27,929 nt of DNA from Saccoglossus kowalevskii. Taxonomy: Eukaryota > Hemichordata > Enteropneusta > Harrimaniidae. Made by a program: the position numbers and the translations under genes. Below are positions 1 to 9,611 of this stretch, in pieces; within the stretch, counting starts at the first letter, position 1, and every line of letters begins with the position of its first letter. Below the pieces are notes generated by a model. The model saw nothing but the letters and a program-made list of their open reading frames with translations, was not told the origin of the DNA and ran no database searches. The stretch is taken from contig NW_003156737.1 of NCBI RefSeq assembly GCF_000003605.2, positions 207,554 through 235,482 of the forward strand, read 5' to 3'.

Positions 1-620
1 TTATATTGATTTTCTGACATCTTGTTTTCTGTAAAGATTTTATTGGTAGGTTTGCAAATGTGTATCAGACTGTGTAATCTCTCCATGAGTTGGTTTTGAA
101 ACCCAGTATGGGATTCTGAGATACATTACCAAGGATATTATTACAAGATAAATCATTTGCTTCATTGAACACATACAACAATGCATATTTCCACTGAGAT
201 CAGTGACCTTTGATGTGTATCACCAGTGATCAGTCAAGTAGAAACAGTCAAAATATTTTATCAGATTTTCTCAATTTTTGCATGATATTTTCATACAGGA
301 CATCTGTTGTTCAAACTCAGGGAAGACTTTATACTGATGAATAAGGTGACCAATTTTGATAAAGTTTGGAATGGACAGCAACGACGACAACAACGACAAC
401 GCCGGACAAAATTTTTCCCTTAATATACCTTTCCCTTCCATCTTTGATGGTATGGGCAAGGTAAAAACTAATCATTTTTATTTTTAGGTGTATTAAAATA
501 TGGAAAGGTTTATCATTTCAAAAGAAAATAAACAGGTGCACATTTTTAATTCATGATTCCCCACAAATTCTGGTCTTAATATAAAGAAAGCAGCTTATTC
601 TTCACACAACTGACTGTTTC
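1..620. other. FYCO1 intron after exon 5 with a probable dispersed repeat
   Basis: No exon recognised. At about 285-475 there is a low-complexity, CGACGACAACAACGACAAC-containing stretch running into 'GCCGGACAAAATTTTTCCC' and a pyrimidine tract. It has the look of an interspersed repeat, but no termini are visible and the family is unknown. Confidence 0.4.
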
Positions 621-624
621 TTAC

Positions 625-768
625 CTTGCAAATGTGGGCCATGCATTGTCCAGGTCATAGCCAGTAGGTGAAAGGTCAAACTGAATATCATTGAGGTCAT
701 ACAGGTCATTGATAATCAGCATGCAATAGTTTGAGTTTAGTAGCACTGACTTGGGTTTATACCAATCA
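625..768 (-). CDS. FYCO1: FYCO1 coding exon 5 (RUN domain end)
   Basis: A 144-base exon between TTCTTGTTAG and GTAAGA. It encodes [20 protein letters not shown], then [20 protein letters not shown] and DNAWPTFAR, and ends with two bases of a split codon. This is the last exon in the window: I see no continuation between 1 and 620. Confidence 0.93.
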
Positions 769-3700
769 CTAACAAGAAAAAGAGCAAGTAGACAAAAATA
801 AATAATATTACAGTAGCGTACTTGACAGACCAATTAAAATTAAGGGAGAACTATCCCCAAATGATAGTATTATTTTTCATGAAAGGCTAAGTTGGATTAC
901 TGATGAATCTAGTGCATAGCACGATGACACCCAACAAAGTGATGTGCAGCCTCAGACATGTGCACGTCAACATCATGCACCTTAATTTACAGGAAGTCAC
1001 TAAAATTAACTTGTTGGGTTGAATTTCTGTTTCAGGCTTTGGGAAAAAAAATTTGTTGGTATGACAGATCGACTTGCAAAAATTAATTAATTAAAAATAC
1101 ATCTCATCCAATCACAATCACGCCTTTATAGGTGTGATACACTGGTATAATATTATAATAGATGCCAATCTATGTACATTGTATGGATAAAATAATATAC
1201 ACATATCATAAATGAATCCATATATCAGATATGTATGTCTCACCTGGTAACTTTTTGATTCATAACACATTGTTGTAGAGTATCTGCTAACCTCTGATGG
1301 ACCAAACTGTACCGAATAAATGCACGTCCTTTGCCTAACGGCAACCTTACCTGTAATTTGTGTAAAGAAAAATATTTTTGTTAATATTGCTAGTTATTGC
1401 TAGTTAGGCACTATGAACGAGGCTCCTATTATGGCCTGAGGTTGATGGTTACTGAAACCTTAGCCCCCACCTCCTCCTCCTCACCCAACTCATTTTTTTT
1501 AAATAGTCATTGAAATTGCACTTTTATTTTGGTTGGAAAATTTTTCTTTTCTTCCACTTGACATTCAAGCCTCTCACATTGTACATACACTTACATTTTG
1601 TACCTCATTCAGTGACTTGACAAATCTAATCCCATCATTCATGCCTTTCACCTTGAACATAACTTTACCTCATTCAGTGAGTTGTAAAATCTAGTCCAAT
1701 TATTCAAGCCTTTCACCTTGAACATACACTTACCTCATTCAGTGACTTGACAAATCTAGTTCCATCATTCATGCCTTTTACTTTGTACATACACTTACCT
1801 CATTCAGTGACTTGACAAATCTAATCCCATCATTCATGCCTTTCACCTTGAACATAACTTTACCTCATTCAGTGAGTTGTAAAATCTAGTCCAATTATTC
1901 AAGCCTTTCACCTTGAACATACACTTACCTCATTCAGTAACTTGACAAATCTAGTTCCATCATTCATGCCTTTCACCTTGTACATAACTTTACCTCATTC
2001 AGTGAGTTATAAAATCTAGTCCAATTATTCAAGCCTTTCACCTTGAACATACACTTACCTCATTCAGTAACTTGACAAACCTAGTTCCATCATTCATGCC
2101 TTTCACTTTGTACATACACTTACCTCATTCAGTGACTTGACAAATCTAATCCCATCATTCATGCCTTTCACCTTGAACATAACTTTACCTCATTCAGTGA
2201 GTTGTAAAATCTAGTCCAATTATTCAAGCCTTTCACCTTGAACATACACTTACCTCATTCAGTAACTTGACAAATCTAGTTCCATCATTCATGCCTTTCA
2301 CTTTGTACATACACTTACCTCATTCAGTGACTTGACAAATCTAATCCCATCATTCAAGCCTTTAACCTTATACAGACACTCATAGAAATAGTTCCAATGC
2401 TCCTTTCTTCCTCCAAGCAGACTACTTTTTTCTGTACAAAAGTACAAGAAACATTAGCAAAGTTTATTTTCAGATTGGTAATGAGTATGTATATCATACC
2501 CATGAAAGCAAAGGCAGATGATTTAGCTGATTTGTGTATTTTCACTGACTTTTGATGAGTTGAGTATAAAATATAGGAAAAAAGTTATTTTCACTGGATT
2601 TTATTTTTAATGTGTTCTCTCTTCAGTGAAAAAATAAAAAATAATTAATTTTACACATTTTTGTTTGGACCCAATGAACAAAATATTCTGTTGACTTTAG
2701 GTATGAAATCTTTACTTTTGATTATACTGTAGAATACTTTATTTTCGCTTGGAATTTATTTTCGCTGAAAGGATAATTCCGTGAAAATAAAATCCAGCAA
2801 ATATACTTTTTTTCCTATATTTCACATTAAACTCATCAAAAATCAGTGAAAATAAGTTCCATACAAAACGCCCAAAAAGCCTTTTCAGCGAAAATTAATT
2901 CCAGCAAAAATAAAGTATTCCACAGTAATAAGAAAAAAACCTAAACACCTTCATTTCATGAAATCTTACAAAATTTTATTTTCTGATATAAATCAGACAT
3001 GAACTGAAAATGTCTCCAAATGTGTTAGTTAAAGGGCGACTTGCACTAATTATCGCCGGTGACTCCTTCACCTAAAAAATACCTAAGTAAAGCTTGGTAA
3101 CATCTCAGTTTGCACTTGTTGATCTGCGCAACAGTCAAAGTCGCCATCATTGTTTATATGACCCCCATATATCTCGCTCATGCGTGGCGCGATGACTACC
3201 ACCCTTTAAGGTAGCAACAGGGGTCAAACAAATTAAAAATTGATCTACTGTAAAATGAATAATTGGGTTTAAATTTTGCTGATTTAGCATTTCAGGGATA
3301 TTCAGTGGGTTTTAAATTCACAGATTATCATTTAGATAATGAGTTCTATGCTCAATTTTAATTTAGCATATTTTCCAGTCAGCGAAATAAGCACAATTAA
3401 AACCCAGGTCAAGCCTCATACATGTACTTGTGATTTCATTAGAAGAGCGCATTGGATTGTGGGTAAATCAATGTTTATCAACACAAATGTGGCACATGTG
3501 CAGCACGATGACCACCGTCTTTTAACTAACCAATTTGAAGACATTTTCAGTTCATGTCTGATTGATTGCATGCATTTATATCAGAAAATCAAATTTTGTA
3601 AGATTTCATGACATGAAGGGTCTTTAGGTTTTTTCTCTTGTTATAATCGAAAATAAAGATCCCATACCTATAGGCAACAGAATATTTTGTTCATTGGGTT

Positions 3701-5428
3701 CAAACAAAAATGTGTAAAATAGTTAACCCTTTTACAGTATGATATGAACATCCTTTAAATGTTACTAAGCATGCTACTATAACAATCTATATATTATCTG
3801 AAAGCTGAGATATGGGCGAATAAATAGCGCATATGCCATACCAAAGAAAACACTTGATGGTAAATTTGTCTATTGTACTTTTTTGACTATTGAAAACATT
3901 TTATTATCACTTTCCGTCATGCAAATCATCTGTGAATTGCACCTCTTGTTTTTTAACTACAGACATGATAACCTGTTATGACACAAATACACAGATGGTA
4001 TAAACCAGAAAAATGGAAAGATATCCTGTTTGTGCTTTGCAAATGGGAATCACAAACATCTGCTTAAGGTGCATCGATTCGATTTATTTTATTCCAGAAC
4101 ATTCATTGACTGACATTAATTGTAACTCTATTATGCAAATTGAGTTACCCCTGGTAATACAAGACAGGTGTATTTCACTTCATGGTACAGTACATCATGT
4201 AATGTATACATACCTTTTCTTTCCACTTGAAGCAAATATTCCAATTTAGCACAGAATTTGTGCAGTGCTGTATTATCATCAGTGACTGGATACTGATTAT
4301 CTTTATAATCTTGTTTCAAGTCCCTGACACACTCTAAAATAAATATTAAATAAATAACCATGTTGAAAGTTTGTGATAGTCTTGTGGGACACGAACTGTA
4401 CCAGTCAATCAAGTTTCATCACATTAAAAATATTATGTATATACATTTAAATAAAAACACTCTGACTCAAAACAAAGTTCATCAAAACAAGTTTTCAGTC
4501 AGCATATACGAGATAATAATCCAGAGTGCATACTTTGCAGTATTCTCATAATAACATATTATTATTATACATACATGGCTGCCCCCAGGGTTTGACCGGA
4601 CACCACACAAAAAATTTTACTAAATCTGTTCTAAATGTTTTAGATTTTGGCATTCCTGGGGAGGAAAAGATGTATAATAATAAGGTTATTACGAGGATAC
4701 TGCAAAGTATGCACTCAGACAGTACGTGGTTGTATCGACCTCCACTGCACATCGCTAGATACTCTCGCTGTACTGTCTTCATCTTCTTTTTTCTGCTTGT
4801 AGTAATGATTTATTAAAAGATTGCAGGCCAATATGTCAACGAAAATTGTTTTTGTTTTGCAAACATTCGCATAAGTTACAAGATTTCCATTGCATGCTAT
4901 AGCATCCAATGTAAACAAATGAAAATATGATGTCTATAACCTGTAACATATCAATGTGGATAGTGTAGTTTACCCACATAAAAAAATTTTTTTTTGCACC
5001 ACCAGTTCCCTCTTTTCATCACAAATTCACAAAATAGTCCCGTTTATAATCTGCACTCATCTTTAGGAGAATGGGACAAAAATAGCAATATGTTTTTAGT
5101 AAAAACTGAAAATTGACTCAAAATTTCTAAAACCATGCTGGCTAAAATATTAGGGTTCACTTCTTGAAATATAAAAAAAAAAAAGAGTGCAGAAAAATGT
5201 GGACGAGAATATCTGGTGGTGAAAAAGTTAAACAAATGAGTGCTGATTGTACTGATAGGTTTTTGAATGTGTGCATATATAAACAGCAGATTCTATTGTT
5301 TTTTTTTATGCTAGATGTATAATAATGTGGTACACATTGCCTGTCAATGATTTATCAATTCACCATTGAATCTACCAGTACTTACCTTTCAAATCTTGTA
5401 TGATCTTAGGTTCCTTTGCCTTAGCCAT
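625..5428 (-). CDS. FYCO1: FYCO1 orthologue, N-terminal RUN-domain half (5 coding exons, partial)
   Basis: Joining 5428-5386, 4333-4214, 2431-2319, 1350-1244 and 768-625 gives one open frame of 175 codons plus 2 bases, with GT-AG borders and matching phase at every junction. The product starts [14 protein letters not shown] and carries FYCO1-like RUN blocks: [73 protein letters not shown] and [12 protein letters not shown]. These fit vertebrate FYCO1 far better than the related RUFY proteins as I remember them. Known for the family: FYCO1 links Rab7-, PI3P- and LC3-positive late endosomes and autophagosomes to kinesin transport, through a coiled coil, a FYVE finger, a LIR and a GOLD-like end. 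Those parts are not in the window, so the gene continues past position 1. It is divergent from the plus-strand cadherin-kinase gene. Confidence 0.93.
769..1243 (-). other. FYCO1 intron between coding exons 4 and 5
   Basis: This 475-base AT-rich intron is bounded by GTGAGA and TTCTTGTTAG on the minus strand. I see no gene, RNA or clear element inside. Confidence 0.7.
1244..1350 (-). CDS. FYCO1: FYCO1 coding exon 4 (RUN core)
   Basis: A 107-base exon between AAATTACAG and GTGAGA. It starts in phase 0 and leaves two bases. It encodes [28 protein letters not shown] and VMNQKVT (residues 93-127), the most conserved RUN helix block of FYCO1 in this window. Confidence 0.94.
1601..2380 (-). repeat. 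65-base tandem array made from the FYCO1 exon 3/donor boundary
   Basis: The motif CCTCATTCAG recurs at 1603, 1668, 1733, 1798, 1863, 1928, 1993, 2058, 2123, 2188, 2253 and 2318, so there are 12 units of exactly 65 bases. Read on the minus strand each unit is the last 62 bases of FYCO1 exon 3 plus GTA of the intron; the unit at 2316-2380 is the exon itself. Three subtypes (roughly AATCCC, GTCCAATTATT and GTTCC) follow each other with a 195-base superperiod, broken once around 1928-1993. The coding part stays free of stops in every unit read. Seven donors including the real one are GTAAGT, four are GTAAAG and the outermost is GTACAA. A decayed partial unit continues to about 1558. Confidence 0.93.
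2319..2431 (-). CDS. FYCO1: FYCO1 coding exon 3 (source of the 65-base array)
   Basis: A 113-base exon after the acceptor TTTGTACAG, encoding about residues 55-92 ([20 protein letters not shown], then [16 protein letters not shown]), ending in phase 0 at GAG|GTAAGT. Its 5' half (2381-2431) is unique in the window, and its last 62 bases are the template of the tandem array at 1601-2380. I take this donor as the true one because reading on past it meets a TGA after six codons. Confidence 0.9.
2538..2642. mobile_element. Fragment of the same foldback element as 2727-2925, opposite orientation
   Basis: The stretch TTTCACTGACTTTTGATGAG…ATATAGGAAAAAAG…CACTGGATTTTATTTT matches the reverse complement of the interior of the element at 2727-2925 (its 2800-2860 part). 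One terminus and part of the interior are missing, so it is a truncated or heavily diverged copy. Confidence 0.6.
2651..3718. repeat. Long imperfect inverted repeat (foldback element), arms 2651-3038 and 3505-3718
   Basis: TTACACATTTTTGTTTGG…CCAATGAACAAAATATTCTGTTG at 2651 is matched in reverse complement at about 3674-3717, and the pairing continues through 'CTTCATTTCATGAAATCTTAC' and 'CAGACATGAACTGAAAATGTC' on the left with 3537-3640 on the right. The arms are about 210 bases once the inserted element at 2727-2925 is removed from the left arm. It lies in the FYCO1 intron 2-3. No coding capacity is seen, so it is a non-autonomous element or a decayed hairpin. Confidence 0.72.
2727..2925. mobile_element. 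199-base TA-inserting MITE nested in the left foldback arm
   Basis: Ends CTGTAGAATACTTTATTTTCGC and its near-perfect reverse complement, with terminal inverted repeats of about 45 bases. It is flanked by TA on both sides (2725-2726 and 2926-2927). The right foldback arm (about 3640-3650, reverse strand GATTATAACAAG) shows the uninterrupted sequence, so the insertion point and the TA duplication are visible directly. TA duplication and small size fit a Tc1/mariner-type non-autonomous element. Confidence 0.78.
3720..4213 (-). other. FYCO1 intron between coding exons 2 and 3, exon-proximal part
   Basis: AT-rich intronic sequence with short chance open frames only. No splice-compatible exon, RNA gene or clear repeat was recognised in this stretch. 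Confidence 0.6.
4214..4333 (-). CDS. FYCO1: FYCO1 coding exon 2 (RUN domain start)
   Basis: A 120-base exon between TTTTAG and GTATGT, starting in phase 1 and ending in phase 1. It encodes residues 15-54, including [23 protein letters not shown] and [13 protein letters not shown]. The segment 'D(D/S)xxLHKFxxKLEYLLQ' is the first helix block of the FYCO1 RUN domain. Confidence 0.92.
4524..4716. mobile_element. 193-base MITE-like element with about 45-base inverted ends
   Basis: Begins GAGTGCATACTTTGCAGTAT and ends with its reverse complement at 4716; the ends stay paired through CTCRTAATAAC and a TTATTATTATAC tract. The centre (4576-4670) is unique and includes CCAGGGTTTGACCGGACACC. No protein-like frame is convincing. 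No clear target duplication is visible at its flanks. It lies in FYCO1 intron 1-2. Confidence 0.72.
4998..5200. repeat. Dispersed repeat, copy 1
   Basis: The stretch with CTCTTTTCATCACAAATTCA…CAAAATARTC…GACAAAAAT…ATTAGGGTTCA…AAGAGTGCAGAAA recurs in diverged form at 6387-6535 in the same orientation. Copy 1 is longer in the middle, so copy 2 carries deletions. The family is unknown. Confidence 0.6.
5386..5428 (-). CDS. FYCO1: FYCO1 coding exon 1 (start codon)
   Basis: The ATG at 5428 opens 14 codons plus one base ([14 protein letters not shown]), followed by the donor GTAAG at 5385. Basic and short, it matches the N-terminal lead-in to the RUN domain. Upstream on the minus strand is a pyrimidine-rich acceptor (…TCATCTTACAG) near 5500, so about 70 bases of 5'UTR share this exon and at least one non-coding exon lies further right. 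Confidence 0.88.
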
Positions 5429-5949
5429 AATGATTCTCAGACGCTAATCATCAAACTTAAATTCTGTATTTCAAACATCATTCATTCATTCCTCTCGGTC
5501 TGTAAGATGAGAATACAAGAAGAAAATAACATGAAATAGATAAAGTGAAATAAACAGGTTTCATAACTAGAAGAGTTAAATTACCTGGCAAATTGGTTAG
5601 AGAAAATTTAGTGTTTAAGAGGAAATTATAATTCCTAGATATTATATCAGAGAATCATGACATAGCACTTTTTATGTTCTTTACAATATTATTCTACCAC
5701 ATGTTTATAATTTAAATGCATGCACTAAGAATACTGATACTTTATTTTTATAGCTAAGATTTTTCACAATTTTATTGTTTGTGAAGACATTGTTTTGTGA
5801 AACTGACACTGCTACAAAATTTCACTATTTTCAAAAAATTCCTGAAATGGATGAAAATTTGTCTCTTTGAATTTAAAGTGGTTCACAGTAGCTGCTGTGA
5901 GATTAGACTACCAAAACCAGGACAATTTTTATTAATTTTCAGGTATTTT

Positions 5950-6175
5950 TTTTAAACACGGGAACAGGGGCGCAGCGCCCTCATATGGCACCTCTGGGGA
6001 TCAGATCCTCTGGCAACCATAAAATTCTGATTGGCCAGGGATGACATGTGGCCACAGTCTTCAACTGTGACCTGTCTGATAGTAATTTTGGCCCCAAGGA
6101 AGCCATAGAATGCTCTATTTTAACATAGAATTATCAAAACCTCCACACCCTGGTAGGGAGAACTCACTGTGAAAA
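5950..6175. repeat. GC-richer insert, possible interspersed element
   Basis: A locally GC-rich stretch (GGGGCGCAGCGCCC and CCTCTGGGGATCAGATCC, then GACATGTGGCCACAGTC) stands out from the AT-rich surroundings. It looks like a small interspersed element by composition, but I find no second copy in the window and no clear ends. Confidence 0.3.
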
Positions 6176-6386
6176 TATATCTATTGTTAATTGTTTACTT
6201 TAAAATAATACAATGACAATTTTAGTGTCAGTTTCTATAAATAACAGCAAAAACACATTTTTCCAATAAAAAATTGTATACATGAAGTATTTTGATAGAC
6301 ATGTCTTGTCACCAAACAAGATTACAAGGCAGTAAGATTTATCCTTGCCATAAGAAAACAAAGGTGACATGTCTTAACATTCTCAC

Positions 6387-6535
6387 CACCATTTCCCCCT
6401 TTTCATCACAAATTCACAAAATAATCTCATTTATAGACCGCATTTTCCTTCACAAGATTGAGACAAAAATTAATAGCCAAAATTAGGGTTCATTTCGAGA
6501 AATATTGAAAAATATAAGAGTGCAGAAAGATTTGA
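6387..6535. repeat. Dispersed repeat, copy 2
   Basis: A diverged, shorter copy of 4998-5200, sharing CTTTTCATCACAAATTCACA, a GAGACAAAAATTAATAGCC-like middle, TTAGGGTTCA and AAGAGTGCAGAAA in the same order. It lies outside the FYCO1 coding exons, in the presumed 5'UTR intron. Confidence 0.6.
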
Positions 6536-9040
6536 GAAAAAGCATGTTATTTTCGTCCTATTTTTTCACCAATTTTGAGTACATTGACACCATATTATAT
6601 TTATTTTTTCTGGTTTATAATTTAAGTAAATTTCTACCTCAAGGTATTTTTTTGCTTTTTGCAACCATTCCACTAATTTTCGGACCACAAAATTGCTGTG
6701 CCAAATAAATGCGAACAGACACCTTTGTCTGAAAGATGATCAAAACACAGTCCAGGGCCTGGGTCAAAATAAGTAATATTTTAAAGATTGGTCATATTCT
6801 ACATGCAAAAGATCGATGTCAGATATTTGCTTTAGTTTTTTTTTTTTGGGGGGGGGGTGACCTAAACAAGTTTCCATCCCACAAAAACGTTTTAATTTTT
6901 GAATGAAGTAAAAAAAATCTTTGAGTATTTGTAGTTCGTTTTTTTTCTATCCAATCATGGACAAAAATAACAGAAAATGAAAAAAAAAACATCCAAGATG
7001 AGAAAATGGTTTGGTCTGAGTGTAAATATGTGTATATATTTGTAAAGTCTTTTTACACCCACTCGACAACCAACTGCTATGCCATACTACTGTCCGATTA
7101 TCAATTTGTATTTAGTGGTGATCAATATTTATCAATTAAGTTTTAGTATGGAGGGGGGGGGGACTAAAGGAATTAAGTTTTTTATCCTACATTGAACTTT
7201 TGATGTTGTCCCTAATTGGTTTATGAGCACTTCTATTAGAGATGTGCTTCTAGAGTAAATATGGTAAATGAATTTTAACAAAAGCAAATGGCGCATTTCT
7301 TATCCAAATGGTGTATGGATCCAAATAGGAAGTTTAGCAGAATTCTGTAACAGAAAAAAATATTAATTTTGACAGGTCTTAGCTCCATGCATAGACTAAC
7401 AATTTAGACGTTCATGTTTTCGGTATTTTAAGCAAGTTCACCAATAATTGTTTTGCATTCACAAACAGATATTTATTCATGTTTTTAACCTAATTTCGAA
7501 ACAGATAAAAAAATTAAATCGCTAATGAACTGAGATAATTGGTGGTAGTACTGCCGAGATTTGCCGGCGTAGAGTCTCATTGCTGTGTGTGTACCATACC
7601 GTAATACTGGGATTAGTTATGGTATTACACTGTCTGGGTTATGATGACGTTATACAATAATACTGATGTGTTGTCTTTCGATTGATGACGTGTCGTAAGA
7701 AATTGGTAAGCAGCCAGTGCAGCACGGAATACCGATATTCATACGTCATGTACTGGCATGCACTCAACACATGATTATTAGATTAAGACACACGCACGCT
7801 ACTCGAAGGGACCACTAAAAAGTACGATTAAATATAAACTGGACATCAAGCTCGATGTTGTGTATGTGAAGTCCGCGGTAAAATACTGTCTGTTTACTCT
7901 GCTTGGCACATTGCATATGAAACATGAACAGACTTATCACAAGATGCATGTGCTGTCAAAACAATGAGCATCGCAATATTCAAGGGAATGAAGAAAACAA
8001 ACACGAATCTCACCTGTTTTCAATATGGCGTCGAAAGTCAGCTGACTGGCTTATCACGTGACAATGTCAGGTCACAGGCTGACCTCGGCCTATATTTTCA
8101 ATCTGTACTTCGTACGTTGATTTCTTATACTACGGTGCTTATACTAAAAACTTTTAATATTTTAATTGAAACATGAAAGAAAATCAAAAGTATCAATACC
8201 GGGGAGTTCTCTGGATTATTTTTGGCAACGAGTTTCTGCTATCGTTTCCTCGAGAAAGCTCTTAATTAAACAATTAAAATTGCATCATGAAATCATTCAT
8301 AACGCTCGATTGAAATATTAGGAATATTTTGACAAATAATTAGAGGTTGTCATCACGTGACCGAATGTTGGCAAACATTTCATATTGTCTGTTTCAGGAT
8401 AGAACTCTGAACAAATGACAAAAGCAAACATATTTTCTTCATTTCTGCATATTGGATATATCATATGTGGCAAGGATGAAGAAAGAATAAATATGGGATT
8501 GTCGTACTCGATGTACCAAATGAAATGAAAATATGTCTGTTTTATGACATTTTAATAATGCTTGCTGTAGCAAAGATATATCTCAATATCTCGAAATGTT
8601 CATGCTCGGAAACATATGGTAAAAACAGATATATAATGTATTACAAGGTACTTTCTGATGTCTAAAAGTATTTAAAAAATCAGAATATTTTTAGTGGAGT
8701 TTTATCGAGGAAATGTGTTTTCATTGTGTCTAAGGCAATCGCTGCTGAAACAACATTTCATGCATGTTATTTTACCCGGGCCATTTTTCTAAAAAAATCG
8801 GATTAATAATTAACGAACAAAAGTTCACATACTGTTGACTTATATTGAAACGGTTAATTGTAGACTGAATGGCATACAGCTGTTTTCAACGCTGTATTTA
8901 TGGCAACACTACGATGTCAATTATAACCTATTTCGGCGGCACTTCAATAACTTTTCTCAGCTCGTGCACAACAACACCCAATACATCACCGTGACAACTT
9001 GCACCAACAACACATATCTGCTAATCCCGGAGTTGCATGT
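6536..9040. other. Intergenic or 5' non-coding stretch
   Basis: No protein-like exon found. It holds long T and G homopolymer runs (T then G at about 6836-6857; G at about 7153-7162) and the CpG-richer 7550-8110 segment described as possible promoter. The remaining short open frames have no recognisable domains. Confidence 0.5.
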
Positions 9041-9058
9041 ACGAGGGTGTATATTTAC

Positions 9059-9611
9059 TGGCGAACGCATACTTTCAAATCCCTGACCCCGACCAATTGC
9101 TCTATAACCATGTTTTCAATTCCTGTCACCTCTTATTGTCGCTATGGCGGCAACTCAATCACTTAGTTTGCTATGTTCATTCACACCAACACCCGACATA
9201 TGATAACACCTTGAATACAATGAAATCGCAAAATATACAAAGTGATATTCTTGCGTTTGAATGTTAGATGTTCAGATTAACAAACAAAATACGTTCGATG
9301 GTGTCTTTTCAAGCTTCACCGTGTAACAAATTAAGTCTACGGCCATCCTTGATCTCTACTTATAATAATCTGATCTCTACTTATAATACAATTATATAAT
9401 GTTTTCTAAAGCCGATTGGTTAAACATGTTTAACTTGAATTGAGAGCACTACATTGACAACACTGTTCAAGAAGACAGTCTACGGACTCGAATATGCTGT
9501 CGGTATGTCGGTCCAACGTGAAGGGCACTTATTCATAATTTATTTTCTAGTACAAGTTTGTAGATTGACTGACGAACTCATACTTTAAAATCCGTGACCC
9601 CGGTCAATTGC
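9059..9611. repeat. Diverged direct repeat pair, 9059-9101 and 9568-9611
   Basis: TGGCGAACGCATACTTTCAA…ATCCCTGACCCCGACCAATTG at 9059 is matched by TGACGAACTCATACTTTAAA…ATCCGTGACCCCGGTCAATTG at 9568. Between them 9349-9388 is a 20-base tandem doublet containing TGATCTCTACTTATAATA. The function is unknown; an old duplication or element remnants are possible. Confidence 0.55.

Larger units (their letters stand above)
5460..8014 (-). promoter_or_regulatory. Possible FYCO1 5'UTR intron and promoter-proximal region
   Basis: On the minus strand an acceptor CTCATCTTACAG ends near 5500, just upstream of the start exon. A strong donor, ATTGAAAACAG|GTGAGATTC, lies at 8014/8013. Together they suggest a non-coding first exon ending at 8014 and a 5'UTR intron of about 2.5 kb. 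The stretch 7550-8110 has more CpG than its surroundings, and the candidate exon contains CGCCATATTG. TCACGTGA E-boxes lie at 8054-8061 and 8353-8360. This is inference: no transcript evidence is available here. Confidence 0.35.

Noticed and set aside
4526-4816. Overlapping open frames on both strands near 4526-4816
   Set aside because: They arise from the inverted-repeat element at 4524-4716; no domain or codon pattern supports coding.
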